DNA of 64,000 nt from Entoloma clypeatum (GCA_963565915.1 OY751492.1:3472001-3536000), one strand, 5' to 3'. Counted from the stretch's first letter, positions 33,515 through 44,614 are shown. Notes: a model not told the origin generated them from the letters alone. Numbers and translations are program-made.

Positions 33515-34282
33515 CAAACGTGCATCATACCCTCTTAAACTAGCCACAGTTTGGTTTGGTTTGTGTTTGGGCATTTTTCATCCGAACATGAACACGAACA
33601 AAATGTTCGGTTTGGGGACAGGCCAAACACGAACCCGAAAAAAATGTTCGGAATGTTCAGGCCCCGAACCTCAGGTTTGGGTTTGGTTCGGGTTCAAACA
33701 ATTGTTTGGCCTGAGAATCAAGCCAAGAGTCGTCGCATGGATGCGACGAGCACAATTGTGCCACCATGTCACAAACGACGAGACCTGCTGTGAAACTAGG
33801 CCGAAGCAGGCACATTAGACGGCCGTTGTGCGGGAGTTATGGCAGTTGCGCGTAGTGTTTGAAAGTCCAGTCCAGTCCGGTTTTTTACCCTAAAAAAAGT
33901 GAACCTAGAACCTGAACCTATGCATAGGTTCAGTCCAGTTTGTGACCAGTTCATAGGTTTAAACCTATAAAACCAGGCAAAAACCTATGAAACTGGACTG
34001 AACCAGGCCAAAGTTCAACTATTCTTAGTGTTTCAAGGTCCAGTTTACCTTTGTTGATTTCAGACCGAGACTGGACGGGACCGAACCGGTGAGAGACCGG
34101 ACCGCCGGTCTCGGTTTTTAAGGTTTCGGATCACAGCCGGTCTTCGGTTCACTCCAAACTTTGGAATTTGAAAGCCCGGCCAAAGACCAGTTCAAACAGG
34201 TTTAAACTGGTCTTTTCCACGGAACAATCCAAGGAACGGAAATCAAGATCATGAAACAGCAAAGTGCAAAATTTGTGCCATT

Positions 34283-34365
34283 TGCAAGAATTGAACTCAC
34301 AACCTCTATAGTACAGAACATTAGATCAGTCATCTATCTAACCAACTGAGCCACACATCCATTAT
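34283..34365 (-). other. tRNA-like sequence (A and B box)
   Basis: The minus strand carries TGGCTCAGTTGG (A box) and GAGTTCAATTCT (B-box-like) about 50 nt apart. Acceptor stem strands do not pair, so it is a tRNA relic or the head of a tRNA-derived SINE, not a working tRNA. Confidence 0.45.
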
Positions 34366-35564
34366 AACTGGTGCATCACACTCATTCTACATCACAACTT
34401 TCCCACTTCCCAAATAGGCACACTGAAAAAAAACACAAAAGGTGTGTGTGCGTGCTCCCTCCTGCCTCAATCACAAGTAGACAGATTATAAATAAAATCT
34501 ATAAATATATTCTGGCCTTTTCAGCATCTGTGCCCCTCATTGCAGAGTCAGCAATGGGTGCGTCATTTCAACGTTGGATGACGCGCATCATGCGCGCATC
34601 AAATGTGTCAAATATATGTAAACAAATTTAAAAAAACATTGCATTTCTCCTTAATATGGCTACACAGGAGGAAGTCAGCTTACAGACTATATCAATTATG
34701 TAGCAGAGTATCATATGTCAATAAATATGTGTTGATTTTATGGAATGAGGCCACAGATTTTAAGTCATAGAGGTGCCATGCTCTACACCAAATAATAGTA
34801 AACAATGCGCAAAATGCATCGCGCAGGTGCGTGCAGTGCCTTCCTCATGGTCTAATCATAGTTGGAAGTGATAGAACTTATAAATAGATATGTATACACC
34901 TTCTGAAGCACTTTGTATAATTTTTAGAAGTCCAGATAAGATAGAAATAATGAAATGTGCAGATTTCAGTAAAAGTGTTATATCTCCCTAATGAATGAGC
35001 CAAATTTGAAAAACAAATGTGCTGTGAGATCCCCTGAATGAGGAGAATCCAAAGCTGAAACAAAAAAATTTGGTCAAATTTTCGACCTATTTTGCTCATA
35101 TTCACCTCATCAAGTCCTGTAATTTTATTTGAAGGGTCTGAATAGGTTTACATACACTGTTTCAATAGTATATGTATAGTATATTTAGAGTACAAATGTT
35201 GTGCAAAGGAGGAAGCTAGAAAATGTTGTTTTTTGTGTTTGAAAACACCATGCCACACTGTTCATCATGATTTACATTGTGTTTTGATGCATCAATTTGG
35301 AGCACCAACTTTCTACCATCCATAGCTCATGTATATAACTCTATATATACTTCCTATGAGTTTCTAGATATGTCTATATAAGGTAAGAATTATTTTTGTG
35401 GGTTTTGGTGCCACAGTTTGGGCATTGAGGGCACAATTTTCAACGACGTGCATGGCTCGGCATTGATGCCGAGCCTGCTCGGCAATTGCCGAAAGTTGAA
35501 CCATAACTGCCAGCAAAACCTTCCCACCCTTTTTTTATCCCCCACCACCACTCCACCCGGCCAC

Positions 35565-36315
35565 CACATCTGCCCAACGGCCACTACTCGCGCATAACGG
35601 CCACCACTCATGCCCAACGGCCCTCTTTTCTGCCCAATGGCCACCTTTCATGCCCAATGGCATCCCTTTGCGCCCAATGGCATCCCTTTGTGCCCAATGG
35701 CGTCCCTTTGCACCCAATGGCGTCCCTTTGCACCCAACGGCGTCCCTTTGTGCCCAACAGTCCCGACTCATGCCCAACAGCCTCCATTCATGCCCAACAG
35801 CATCCCTTTGCCCTCAACACGTCAACCCATGCCCAACGCCGTCCTTTCGCCCCCAACGCCATCCCTTCACCCCCAACACCGTCGACCCACGCCCAATGGC
35901 TGCCTTTCATGCCTAAAGGCCTCCTTTCACACCCAACGGTCCTGACTTGCGCCCACCGCCATTGACCCATGCCACGCCGTCCCTTTGCCCCCAACACCGT
36001 CCCTTTGCCCTCAACGCCATCAACCCATGCACAACGGCCACCTTTCACGCCCAACAGCCGCCCCTCTTGCCCAACAGCCCCGACTAGTGCCCCATGGCCC
36101 TCTAATGCCCGACGACCGCCTTGCTTGCCCAATCCTCGTGCCCAACGGCCGCCTTGCGTCCCCAACACCGTTGACTCACTCACACCCAGCACCCTTCCTT
36201 TGCGCGCAATGGCCTTCCTTCGCGCCATATGGCACTGCGCACCTGCCACAACACGTGCCCAACGGCCCCCTTTCATGCCCAACAGCGTCGAGTCACGCCC
36301 AAGAGCACATGGGGC
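35565..36315. repeat. 20-bp minisatellite array in hAT element 2
   Basis: About 35 units of the form TGCCCAATGGCATCCCTTTG with variation at the flanks. Because 20 is not a multiple of 3, every strand and frame reads through the same units with a 20-residue period, creating long spurious frames on both strands. Confidence 0.92.
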
Positions 36316-36594
36316 CGGGCTGAGCCCACGGAGGACCAATTGAGGGAGTACAATGCGCGCACGCAGCATCGGGCTGTGCGCGCGTGTCCTTAGTCTTATT
36401 TTACTTGTAATATATTGGTTTAAACCAGTTGAGACCAGTCCGGTCTCACTTCTTTGAGATAAATGGAACCGATGCACCGGTCTTGCATTGGTCCGGTTCA
36501 GTTTTTTCAAGATCATGTGAACCAAAAAATCGGTCTCGGTCTCGGTCTCTAAATTTTGAGGGTCAAAGACCGGACCAAATCGGACCTTTAAACA

Positions 36595-36985
36595 TGTTAT
36601 GGACTCTACGGTATGCGGACGACGTCATCACTTTTACTTATCGGCCCTCTTACGAGCTTACTATGTCTAATGTCTACTTTCGCAACCTTCGATTCCCAGT
36701 CTGACTCACTACCTTTACTTCATCAGCCCCTTTAGTATACTTCGCTCCCGCGCTGACTCGCTTTCCGCAGTCAGCTTACTTATTGTACATAGCCTTCCGC
36801 AGTCGCCTTACTCGTGCGCACTGCCTTCCGCAGTACTGACTCATCCGCTACCGCCTATAGTCAGTACCTATATAAACCTCTTGTACTGTAGTAGATTCCT
36901 TAGATTTAGCAATCACATTGCTCTTTGCCTTTCCACTTTCCTGCATACTCTGCCTGAACCTTGGAACGGTTTGTTAAGCATAACA
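36595..36985 (+). repeat. Solo gypsy LTR (TSD AAACA)
   Basis: 391 bp, TGTTATGGACTCTACGG to TTAAGCATAACA, flanked by AAACA at 36590-36594 and 36986-36990. Same family as the LTRs at 54275 and 59184 but lacking about 12 bp near position 50. A solo LTR arises by recombination between the LTRs of a full element. Confidence 0.93.
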
Positions 36986-36993
36986 AAACACTA

Positions 36994-37875
36994 ACCAGGC
37001 TCCTAAACCATCCCCTCGACAAGAATTTTTTCGCTTCATATGTGATCTCATTGTTTGTTCATCCTTAACACATGCCATACAAACAAACCTAAGAGACGCG
37101 AACATTCTTGTGAGGGGCTGGCACATTTGGCATTCCGATCATCATGGATGCTTGCCTTCAGCTGATGGCGACGGTCAGGTAACTCTTTTAATCCTAATGT
37201 AGGGTTTGATTACACATCTGTAGACCTAATATCTTCAGTTCACATGGATGGCCACTGACAGCAATTCCCCTCAACCCTGCATCCTCAAGCTCTCTCTGGT
37301 TTTGCTTGCCCAATAAGGTCAATAGGGTCACAATGAATGACATCTTATCAGCCTTTCCATCTGCTAACATCATGAGAACTGGAATCCAGAACGAGAGTGT
37401 CTTTCCTGCTCCTGTGGGGGCAATGGCTATCACATCCTTTCCGTTGTATAAGGCCAGGGCAATTTGGATCTGGAACCAGCAGGGACGTTTCTGGAATCTT
37501 TCGTGCACAAGGGCTCTGATCGTCTGAGCATTCCACTTGGGTGCTTGATCCCCATTTGTGGGACTGTTCATGAAACGGTGACAGCGGCAACGGTCTTAAT
37601 TTCCCAAAGTAGGCATCCACGTGAACTGAAGATATTAGGTCTACAGATGTGTAATCAAACCCTACATTAGGATTCAAAGAGTTACCTGACCGTCACCATC
37701 AGCTGAAGGCAAGCATCCATGATGATCGGAATGCCAAATGTGTCAGCCCCTCACAAGAATGTTCGTGTCTCTTAGGTTTGTTTGTATGGCACGTGTTAAG
37801 GATGAACAAACAATGAGATCACATATGAAGCGAAAAAATTCTTGTCAAGGGGATGGTTTAGAAGCCTGAACACCA
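36994..37875. mobile_element. Foldback element with captured helicase fragment
   Basis: About 255-bp inverted arms (36994-37251 and 37615-37875) are nearly identical, starting near CAGGCTCCTAAACCATCCCC. They enclose a 363-bp centre that encodes part of a RecQ-like helicase. No transposase is present. It abuts the end of hAT element 2 and is followed by ACTATTCT, so its own target duplication cannot be separated from that of the hAT. Confidence 0.75.
37252..37571 (-). pseudogene. RecQ-like DEAD helicase fragment inside a foldback
   Basis: About 107 codons from ATG 37571 include RALVHERFQKRPCWFQIQ, the Walker A motif APTGAGKTLSFWIP and LTLLGKQNQRELEDAGLRG, the start of a RecQ-type ATPase lobe as found in many basidiomycete genomes. 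The frame then enters the foldback arm and stops. Only motif 0/I and part of Ia are present, without DEAH or later motifs, so it cannot be an enzyme. It is best explained as a captured gene piece. Confidence 0.8.
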
Positions 37876-37924
37876 ACTATTCTGAAGGAGAAAAGACTGG
37901 ACCAGTGGCAAAGTCGAGTCCAGT

Positions 37925-38462
37925 TAGTGTTTGAGGGTTCAGTCCAGTCCGGTTTTTTGACCAAAAAATTGATGAACTGCAGACTGGCAGTTCATTTTTT
38001 TTTCTCAAAGTCTGAAAGAACTGGACTGGACTGGTAAAGACTGGTTTAAACCAGTTTAAACTGGTAAAATCCTCAATCATTTATAAACCTACCAAAAGCC
38101 TGTTTTTTCAATCAAAAACTTGAAAATATACTCAACTTGTTATCAATAACATGTTTCTCAAGCATTTTGGATATAAACTCTTGTAAAAATGATTGAAAAC
38201 TGTATAAAAGAACATCTTTGCCCATAAAAGTACAGTTTTGGAATGAATATATGGTCAAAAACTGGAACCAGTTCAGATTTTTCAGACCCAAAACTAGAAC
38301 TGGGGGTGAACCAGTCCAATTTTTTTCCAAATTTAGAGAGACTGGAGACTGGTTGAGCTCAAAATCAGTGAGACCTGAACTGCCAGTTCAGGTCTCTTCC
38401 AGTCCAGTCCAGTCCAGTTCAGGTTCATTTTCCAGTTCATAAGACTGAACCCTCAAACACTA
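37925..38462. mobile_element. hAT MITE 3 (TSD AGTCCAGT)
   Basis: 538 bp with ends TAGTGTTTGAGGGTTCAG and CTGAACCCTCAAACACTA, perfect over 18 bp. AGTCCAGT occupies 37917-37924 and 38463-38470. No gene. Confidence 0.93.
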
Positions 38463-38514
38463 AGTCCAGTTCAGGTCTCAAACCAAATTTTAGTACTGGA
38501 CTTCGAAACACTAG

Positions 38515-39150
38515 TTGCGCGCGAAGGAGGGTCCGAGGAGTGGCCTTTGGGCACGAGAGACGGCCATTAGAGATGAGGGGCGGCTGTTGGGTGTGAGGGG
38601 CAGCCATTGGAGACGAGGAGCGGCGATTGTGTGCAAGTCACGGCCGTTGGGTGGGAGAGACGGCTGTTGGGGACGGGGAGTGGCCGTTGGGAGCAGCTGA
38701 AGGCCGTTGGGGGGCGAGGGGCAGCATTTGGGGATGAGTAGTGGTCGTTGGGGGGCAAGGAGCGGCGGTTGCGCCTGTTGGATGCGGCTAGAGGCTGTTG
38801 GGGATGAGGGGCCACCGTTGAGGATGAGGAGTGGTCGTTGGTGTGAGGGGCAGCCATCGGGGACGAGTCACGGCTGTGGGGATGAGGAGTGGGGTTTGCA
38901 CATGAAGGAAGGTCCGACAGGAGGCCGTTGGGTGCGACTGGAGGCTGTTTGAGGGAAAGGGGCGACTGTTGAGGATGAGAAGCGGCCATTGGTGTGAAGA
39001 GCAGCCGTTGGGCACGATTCATGGCCAGGGGAACAAGTCACAGCTGTTGGGTGCGACTGAAGGCCATTGGGGGCAAGCCACGGCCGTTGGGCACGAGGAG
39101 CAGCGGTTGCATGCGCAGGGAGTGAAGGAAGCCTCACAGTTGTGGTGGTA
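38515..39150. repeat. 20-bp minisatellite in the 10-bp-TSD element
   Basis: About 30 units of the type GGCCGTTGGGTGCGAGGGGC, the reverse-complement form of the array in hAT element 2. A short stretch of the same words at 33745-33850 is the part left of the hAT 1 insertion. Confidence 0.88.
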
Positions 39151-39471
39151 GAGAGTGAATGACGGCTTTGTTGATTTTTTCAACATTCAACAAAGTCATG
39201 TGACTTTTAGGTTTGCTCTGTGTTCGGCAAATGTTCGGTTCGGCATCGGCCCGAACCTGAACCCTTATAAAATGTTTGGGTTTGGCCCCAGCCCGAACCA
39301 GAACTGAACATTAAGGTTCAGTTCAGGTTTGAACCCTGTTCGAAGGGTTCACGAACCGAACCGTGGCCAGTTTATACCCTCTTGATTTCTCCCCACTGAA
39401 TCGACGATTTCGGACATTCTCATTCCAATTCCTGGTCAACCCGAGGCTCTTCCCTACTCTCCACCGACATC

Positions 39472-40320
39472 ATGGCTGATACTGAGACCATCAGACTCAC
39501 ACATCTCAACAACCCTAACTATGCTGAACGGGCTGTCTGGATGGAAGCGATCCTCATCAAGAAGGGTCTTTGGTCCGTTGTCAGGGTTATGGTTGATGGA
39601 AAGGGGAAGACTGTGTCGACGATTGCAGTAGAACAGCAGAAGAAGATTGTGGGACAAGACTCCACGAAGATGGAAGAAGCCCCTGCCGAGTTGATCCTTT
39701 GCATTGACGACAGTCAGTTGTCTCACATGCGATCCAGCAATGCGATGGAGATTTGGGAGACCTTGGAACATGTTTACTGAGCAGCGGGTTTTGCGATGAG
39801 TTTGGCGCTTCGGAGGAAGTTCTTGATGACAAAGAAGGACACAATACAGTCAATGCAGGCATGGATTGGTCACATACAAAGCCTAGCATTCCAGATGGTT
39901 GAAGCTGGCATCTCCATTACTGATCAGGACCGTATTCTTGCACTCACAATGGGCCTCCCCTCATCCTACAATGCCGTTATCATTAACTTCAACTCTACCC
40001 CTGCCGACCAGCTCACTCTCAACAACATCATTGTCCATTTACTTAATGAAGAGCTCCACCAGTCCTCTCAAGTTGATCCCACCAAGACCACAGCCGAGAA
40101 TATGGTGCTTGCTGCTACTCCCATGAAAACGAGCGCGTGTACTGCGAAATCCACTCCGAGCAACACTGATGTCACATGTTTCTTTTGTGAAGGGAAGGGA
40201 CACTACAAGTCGGACTGCCCCAAGAAGGCAGGATGGGAGAAGACGAAGAAGAAGAAGATGACAACATGTTTTGCTGGAGTTGTTGATGAAGACTCCGATA
40301 GCAATGAATTTGCTTTCTGA
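39472..40320 (+). pseudogene. Copia-type Gag of gag-only element 2, one TGA
   Basis: 283 codons from ATG 39472 (MADTETIRLTHLNNPNY), in one frame broken only by TGA at 39778 (EHVY-stop-AAGFAMSLALRRKF). UBN2-type Gag features are NYAERAVWMEAILIKKGLW, MQAWIGHIQSLAFQM and MGLPSSYNAVI. The C-terminal zinc knuckle is CFFCEGKGHYKSDC. The frame ends 73 nt before the 3' LTR, leaving no space for pol. The TGA probably replaces an Arg CGA codon. Confidence 0.9.
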
Positions 40321-40393
40321 CCCTTGCGAGATTACGGGGGTGCGACTTTCTTATTTCTTATTCTTATTCTGTTGTGTTGCACTCACGGGGGTG

Positions 40394-40589
40394 TGTTGTT
40401 GTGTTGAGCACATCACAATGCAGCATTGTATCTTTGTTCTTTGGTATCTCTTGTGTCTCTTGTTGACTATTTCATATTATAGTAACTAGGGTATATATAT
40501 CTGTCAGTAGTCAATGGATTGTCCCTCACTCATTTGCGAGGGTCCCTGCTTATTCCCAGGTGTGCGCCGTTGACTCACTCATCTTAACA
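40394..40589 (+). repeat. 3' LTR of gag-only element 2
   Basis: 196 bp, TGTTGTTGTGTTGAGC to ATCTTAACA, preceded by CACGGGGGTG and followed by CACTT. Confidence 0.93.
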
Positions 40590-40631
40590 CACTTCAAGTC
40601 CTTTCATTGCTAAGTAAACACAATAGGGAAA

Positions 40632-40786
40632 TACTGTACCATTACGACCAAGTGCCTGGTCACACGTCATGGCCGTTTTTTTCTGTTATTTTTTTTTTGA
40701 ATTTTTCTCAATTTATCGGAATTTTGGGGCTTTGTCAGAAAAACTTTTGATGACTTGACTGGACACTTGGTCATAATACTACAGTA
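40632..40786. mobile_element. Small MITE with TACTGTA ends
   Basis: 155 bp. Inverted ends TACTGTACCATTACGACCAA and TACTGTAGTATTATGACCAA (read inward), starting and ending at TA, fit a Tc1/mariner-derived MITE. No gene. Confidence 0.75.
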
Positions 40787-43451
40787 CATAGACATCAGCA
40801 AAACCCCATCTGTATGGCAACGGCTGGGATGTCTGGCTGATCTGGTGGTGTAGGCTTACACATGCCAAGCTCTTTACACTCCCCCACGTCCTCCAGCGGA
40901 ATCCGCTATTCCGAGGCCATTTTGGCTGTAAATGGCCTTTGGACTCCGTGCGGAGTCCAAGCCGGAATGACATTCTGCTTGGAATGTCCAGCTGGAATTG
41001 CCTCAAATTCCGAGCAGAATCCGCAGGGAATCCGCAGGCGGAACCTTATACAATTAATAAATAATCGCAGTACAGAGAATTGAACCAACGGCCTCTAATG
41101 ATCGAGCCATCAAAATTTCCAACAATCAAAACCACTAGGCCAACGGGCCATCTGATGAACCGCCCATTTGTTGCCTCAGGTAGATGTGCCGCATGCCGCC
41201 TCACCAATGCTCGGCAACTTCCGAGTGTTGATCAATGCTGGTCACATCGTGACCGCTGGTGACCACCTCTTTCTTCCCCTCACCACCACCACCCTCTCGT
41301 CTCCTGCCTCTGGCCTCTCCCTCCTCGCCGCCCCGCCGCCTTGTGACAATGCCCCCGACACGTCGCCACAACGGGGAACCCAGGTAAGCCCACCCCATGC
41401 CCTGGTCATGGCCCACACTGACCACGACCATGTCAACCCACAGGTCAACACCTGCCTTGCGACCTCCACCCACCTTGCGACCTCCACGGCCGCCACTGTA
41501 CATGAAGCCCCACCGCCCGCCTCTCGACGCCTCGCCACCACCCTCGGCTACCACACGGTAAGCCCAACGATGCCACGCCTGGGTGCCACGTCACCATCAG
41601 CCTTGCCACGACCCGCCTCGCCACCACCATGGCCATCGCTGAACACGAAAAGGCCCAACACCCCGCCTCTTGCCCCTGCTGTACACGAAGCCCCCGACTG
41701 CGCCAGAAATGGGTATCCCAGGTGCTGCCGCGTACTCCCAATGCCCCACTTCGTACCGCCCATTCCTGAAACGGGCGCCGCCCTGTGACACACCCCTCCC
41801 CCAAGGCTTTCCACCCCCCGCCTTATGTGGGGGGTCGTATTTTGTTATTAATTAAAATTTTTGTATATTTAATGAATATATTGCGCAACAGCGCCTTTAC
41901 CCCAAGTACAACCCTCGTCCCCACCAACAAAATAAGTTACAAAATAAGTTATTTAGTTTGTATTGTATGAGAAATTTGAATACAATTAAATTGACTGAAA
42001 GCAAGTCTAAAGTCAGTGAAATACCGTTGCCCCACAGGGTCAGGTCTATTTTTCGGTTTTGGCTGGTTGCGAAGCTGCAATAGCAGTTGATTTGAATGAT
42101 GGGGTCCCAGACCTTGACAGTCTGACAGTCACAGGTCACAGGAAACAATATTAAATATATTAAATACATCCTCAAGCCCAAGTAGGCTCGTTGACTTGGA
42201 AGAGAAGCAGATGCAAAAAATATTTGAAGATACCATACTCTTTCATCCAACCGAGTGTTCTTTTCAGGATAGATAATCAAACAACTATGCATTGTCCAAC
42301 TATGTATTATATAGAGATACACACAACACCCTGCCAGTCCTGTCCTTCACTCTCGCCACTATCTTCACACCCCACACCATTTGGCAGTTGGGTGCACGGC
42401 GGCAGTGGGGTTCATTGGTGGCAGGAGGCAAGGGGTGGCCATGAGCATGGGGAAGCAATAAACAGGATGGATGCGTTGCATAAGACCCATGGCAGTAGCT
42501 CATAGTGATGCTGCCAACGAGCCGCTCCTGCAGCCGAATTCAGAGCGTACACGGCATGAATCATATTGGAAGTAAAGCAGGGGGCAAGGAGTGGATGGGG
42601 CACCAAGGAAGCCATGATGAAAAGCCACGGGGAGATGTTAGGGGTGCGTCATTGCTGGAAACCAAAACGAACCAAAGAAATAAACACTACCTCCAGGAAT
42701 TGAACCTGGCGGCAAGTGAGGCATGCCCAATGGACGAAATTCATCGCATATGTCCTGCTCAATGGCACACTTGCTGTTTAGCATTAACAATGGCAGCAGT
42801 CGGCGCGGGGGTGTTGTTGCTGCGTTGTTGATGTATATGTGCCTAACGACACACCCGATGTACAAACATCGTTGGAAATACCTAAATTATGACCAAAGAG
42901 TCAGTAATGAACATACAACGCAAAACACATTGTCCCAGAATGACTCAAAGTGCATATGCACCTTGGGAACCCCTTGTGCTGCAGGTAGTTAAATTAGCAC
43001 TTGTCATCATCGTCATGAAGTCCAAGTGGGACTAAGATTAGTTTGTTAGTAGATGAGATAGAGAATGGGGGAGGCTTACCCACCCATAGCGACTTCCCTT
43101 GCATCTCCCGTTGAACCCTCACCAGCCAGGCCTGCACCCGCGAAGGGGATGAGATTCCAATCAACGGCCCACAGTCATGTGACCATTTTGAACTCTATCT
43201 GGTCCCAGAGGCCTAGTGCAAGGTATGTATGATATACGCACGATGTGTTGCTGAGTATTGATACTTTATTGTCCAGGCTTGAGTTTCTCTTGTTGACAAT
43301 CGCCAGCAATTTTCTCCACAATCGAGACATGGGACCGACTCACACTGTGCAGAATGGGAGGGACAAGTTGGGACGCATAATGGACATGACAGGACAACGA
43401 AGAAGAAGAGCACGATAGTGCATGCAGGAAGCTGGAGGTGAATGCTACACA
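40787..43451. other. 2.7 kb without a recognised gene
   Basis: Contains a hairpin-rich stretch 40890-41040 (for example the palindrome GGACTCCGTGCGGAGTCC), a tRNA-like segment, a GC-rich low-complexity block 41230-41800, and AT-rich sequence with a B-box-like CCAGGTTCAATTCCTGG near 42692 on the minus strand. The 206-codon plus frame 41168-41788 is compositional (Pro/Ala/Thr) and overlaps equally long minus frames, so it is not called a gene. Confidence 0.45.
41041..41150 (-). other. tRNA-like sequence (A and B box)
   Basis: Minus strand TGGCCTAGTGG and GGTTCAATTCT lie about 55 nt apart. No matching acceptor stem was found. Possibly a SINE head or tRNA pseudogene. Confidence 0.4.
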
Positions 43452-44077
43452 TAGTGTTTAAGGGTTCAGTCCAGTCTGGTTTTTTGACCCAAAAAGAGTA
43501 GGACCGGAGACCAGACTGGTCTTTCGTGGTACTCAAAAGGAAAAAAAACCGGACTGAACCGCTATAAACTGGTCTTGGTTGACCCACATGGTGAGACCGA
43601 ACCAGTTTGAACCAGTTTAAACTGGTCTGCAACAAAAAATCAGCCGCAGTAGATATACTCACCTACCGCGGTGTGCTCTTGAGTTCTTTAATGTATTTGA
43701 TGATCTTTTGACATAAAATAAAATTCCAAAAAAAGCCGCAGTAGGTAGACTCATCTACCGCGGTTGAATATCAATTTATTTTGATATTTCTTTGATACTG
43801 ACAACTGATGAAATCACCCAAGAAACTAATAACACATTGAAAAACTCAAAGAAAAGACCGCAGTTGGTGAGTAGACCTACCACAGGTGATTTTCAGTTGA
43901 AGACTGGTTTAAACAGGTCTTTTTGGGGTCTCTAAAAATCCTGGAAAATGATGAACCAGAGACCACTGGTAATGCAAAACCTTAAAGACTGAGACCGCGG
44001 TCCGGTCTCAAAACCGGTTCATTGCAGTCTGGTTTCAGTCCGGTTCTCGGTCCTTGAGACCAAACCCTAAAACACTG
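43452..44077. mobile_element. hAT MITE 4 with three internal hairpins
   Basis: Ends TAGTGTTTAAGGGTTCAG and CCAAACCCTAAAACACTG. The 8-bp flanks are GCTACACA (43444-43451) and GCTACACG (44078-44085), one transition apart. The interior carries three related hairpins. No transposase. Confidence 0.85.
43643..43886. repeat. Three related hairpins, CCGCAGTAG..CTACCGCGG
   Basis: Imperfect stems of 8-9 bp at about 43643-43672, 43735-43764 and 43857-43886, spaced 92 and 122 bp. The third is degenerate (CCTACCACAGG). They could be transposase sites or chance remnants of a larger repeat. Confidence 0.6.
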
Positions 44078-44614
44078 GCTACACGGCGATTACAATCAAG
44101 CACAAGACATATATTCAATATACGGTGTCACATCCAGACTGAGGGGTGCCAGCGAGATGTGAGACCCTCTGGCACTCCCAAAGATGGTTGATCTGATGAC
44201 TTGACAAAACTTCTTTCGAGCACACCCAGACCTGATCCTGTGGGGCAACGGTAGTGAAATGAGTGAATAAGAATAAGTAGAATGAAATGGAAATTACCAA
44301 ATAGAGTTCAAAAATCAGATATTCAAAATCTGGGCAGAATCAAGCGGATTTGCTCGGATGACTGGATTCTGCTCAGACTTGTGGGGGAGTGTAAATTACA
44401 CCACATGCCATACTTGCCAAATTCTGACTATTATTTTCAAGTGTCCTATACTCACCTTGGTATGGTGACGGCAAAATGCGCCGAGCCAAAGGGGAGACCT
44501 GTTGTCTATGAGCATGGCTAAATAACACCAGATAAATGCCAGGAATGACCTACCATCTCATTGAGGGTGTGCTCGAGAGTTAAGAACTACTCTGTCATGT
44601 CCAGCGCTAGGGAA
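44078..44614. other. Spacer, nothing recognised
   Basis: No coding or repeat signal was recognised apart from the hAT flank. Confidence 0.4.

Larger units (their letters stand above)
34026..36993. mobile_element. hAT-type element 2 with 20-bp minisatellite
   Basis: Left end TAGTGTTTCAAGGTCCAG. The right end CGGACCTTTAAACACTA is interrupted by a solo LTR. The 8-bp sequence ACTATTCT precedes it (34018-34025) and reappears at 37876-37883 beyond an adjoining foldback. The interior 34500-35430 is clearly related to 46800-47640 of hAT element 5, so both belong to one non-autonomous family. No transposase is present. Termini are dense in GGTCTCGGTCC-like words common to all hAT copies here. Confidence 0.8.
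33853..38513. mobile_element. hAT-type element 1 (8-bp TSD GTTGCGCG)
   Basis: Left end TAGTGTTTGAAAGTCCAG and right end CTGGACTTCGAAACACTA, each next to GTTGCGCG (33845-33852 and 38514-38521). Without its own nested elements it is only about 250 bp, a MITE of hAT type. It interrupts the minisatellite of the surrounding TIR element. Confidence 0.9.
33537..39373. mobile_element. TIR element with 10-bp target duplication (MULE-like?)
   Basis: Flanked by ATACCCTCTT at 33527-33536 and 39374-39383. Ends are imperfect inverted repeats, AAACTAGCCACAGTTTGG on the left and AAACTGGCCACGGTTCGG read inward from the right. A duplication this long fits Mutator-like elements, although no transposase is present to prove it. 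Its own sequence is AT/GC-mixed termini rich in GTTCGG/CCGAAC words plus a 20-bp minisatellite. The rest (33853-38513) is a later hAT insertion. Confidence 0.75.
33319..40589 (+). mobile_element. Gag-only LTR retrotransposon (TR-GAG-like), copy 2, host of a deep nest
   Basis: 196-bp LTRs at 33319-33514 and 40394-40589 (TGTTGTTGTGT..TCATCTTAACA). TSD CACTT occupies 33314-33318 and 40590-40594. With the insertion 33537-39373 removed the element is only about 1.4 kb: LTR, ~30 nt leader, gag, polypurine ACGGGGGTG, LTR. There is no room for pol, so it was non-autonomous before the later insertions. No initiator-tRNA-like PBS follows the 5' LTR (CAAACGTGCATC), unlike the other copia elements here. 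Confidence 0.88.

Noticed and set aside
34283..34365. Functional tRNA gene on the minus strand
   Set aside because: A and B boxes are present, but acceptor strands do not pair and the anticodon arm is irregular.
35590..36530. Long open frames (up to 245 codons) on both strands encoding repeats such as CPNGIPLCPM
   Set aside because: They are by-products of the 20-bp minisatellite, which is open in several frames at once. There is no gene structure or family match.
41168..41788. 206-codon plus-strand frame, Pro/Ala/Thr-rich
   Set aside because: Equally long frames exist on the minus strand of the same GC-rich block, with no motif or splice support.
42640..42760. tRNA gene near 42692 with a perfect T-arm (CCAGG TTCAATT CCTGG)
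   Set aside because: No A box or matching acceptor stem at the expected distance. At most a relic.
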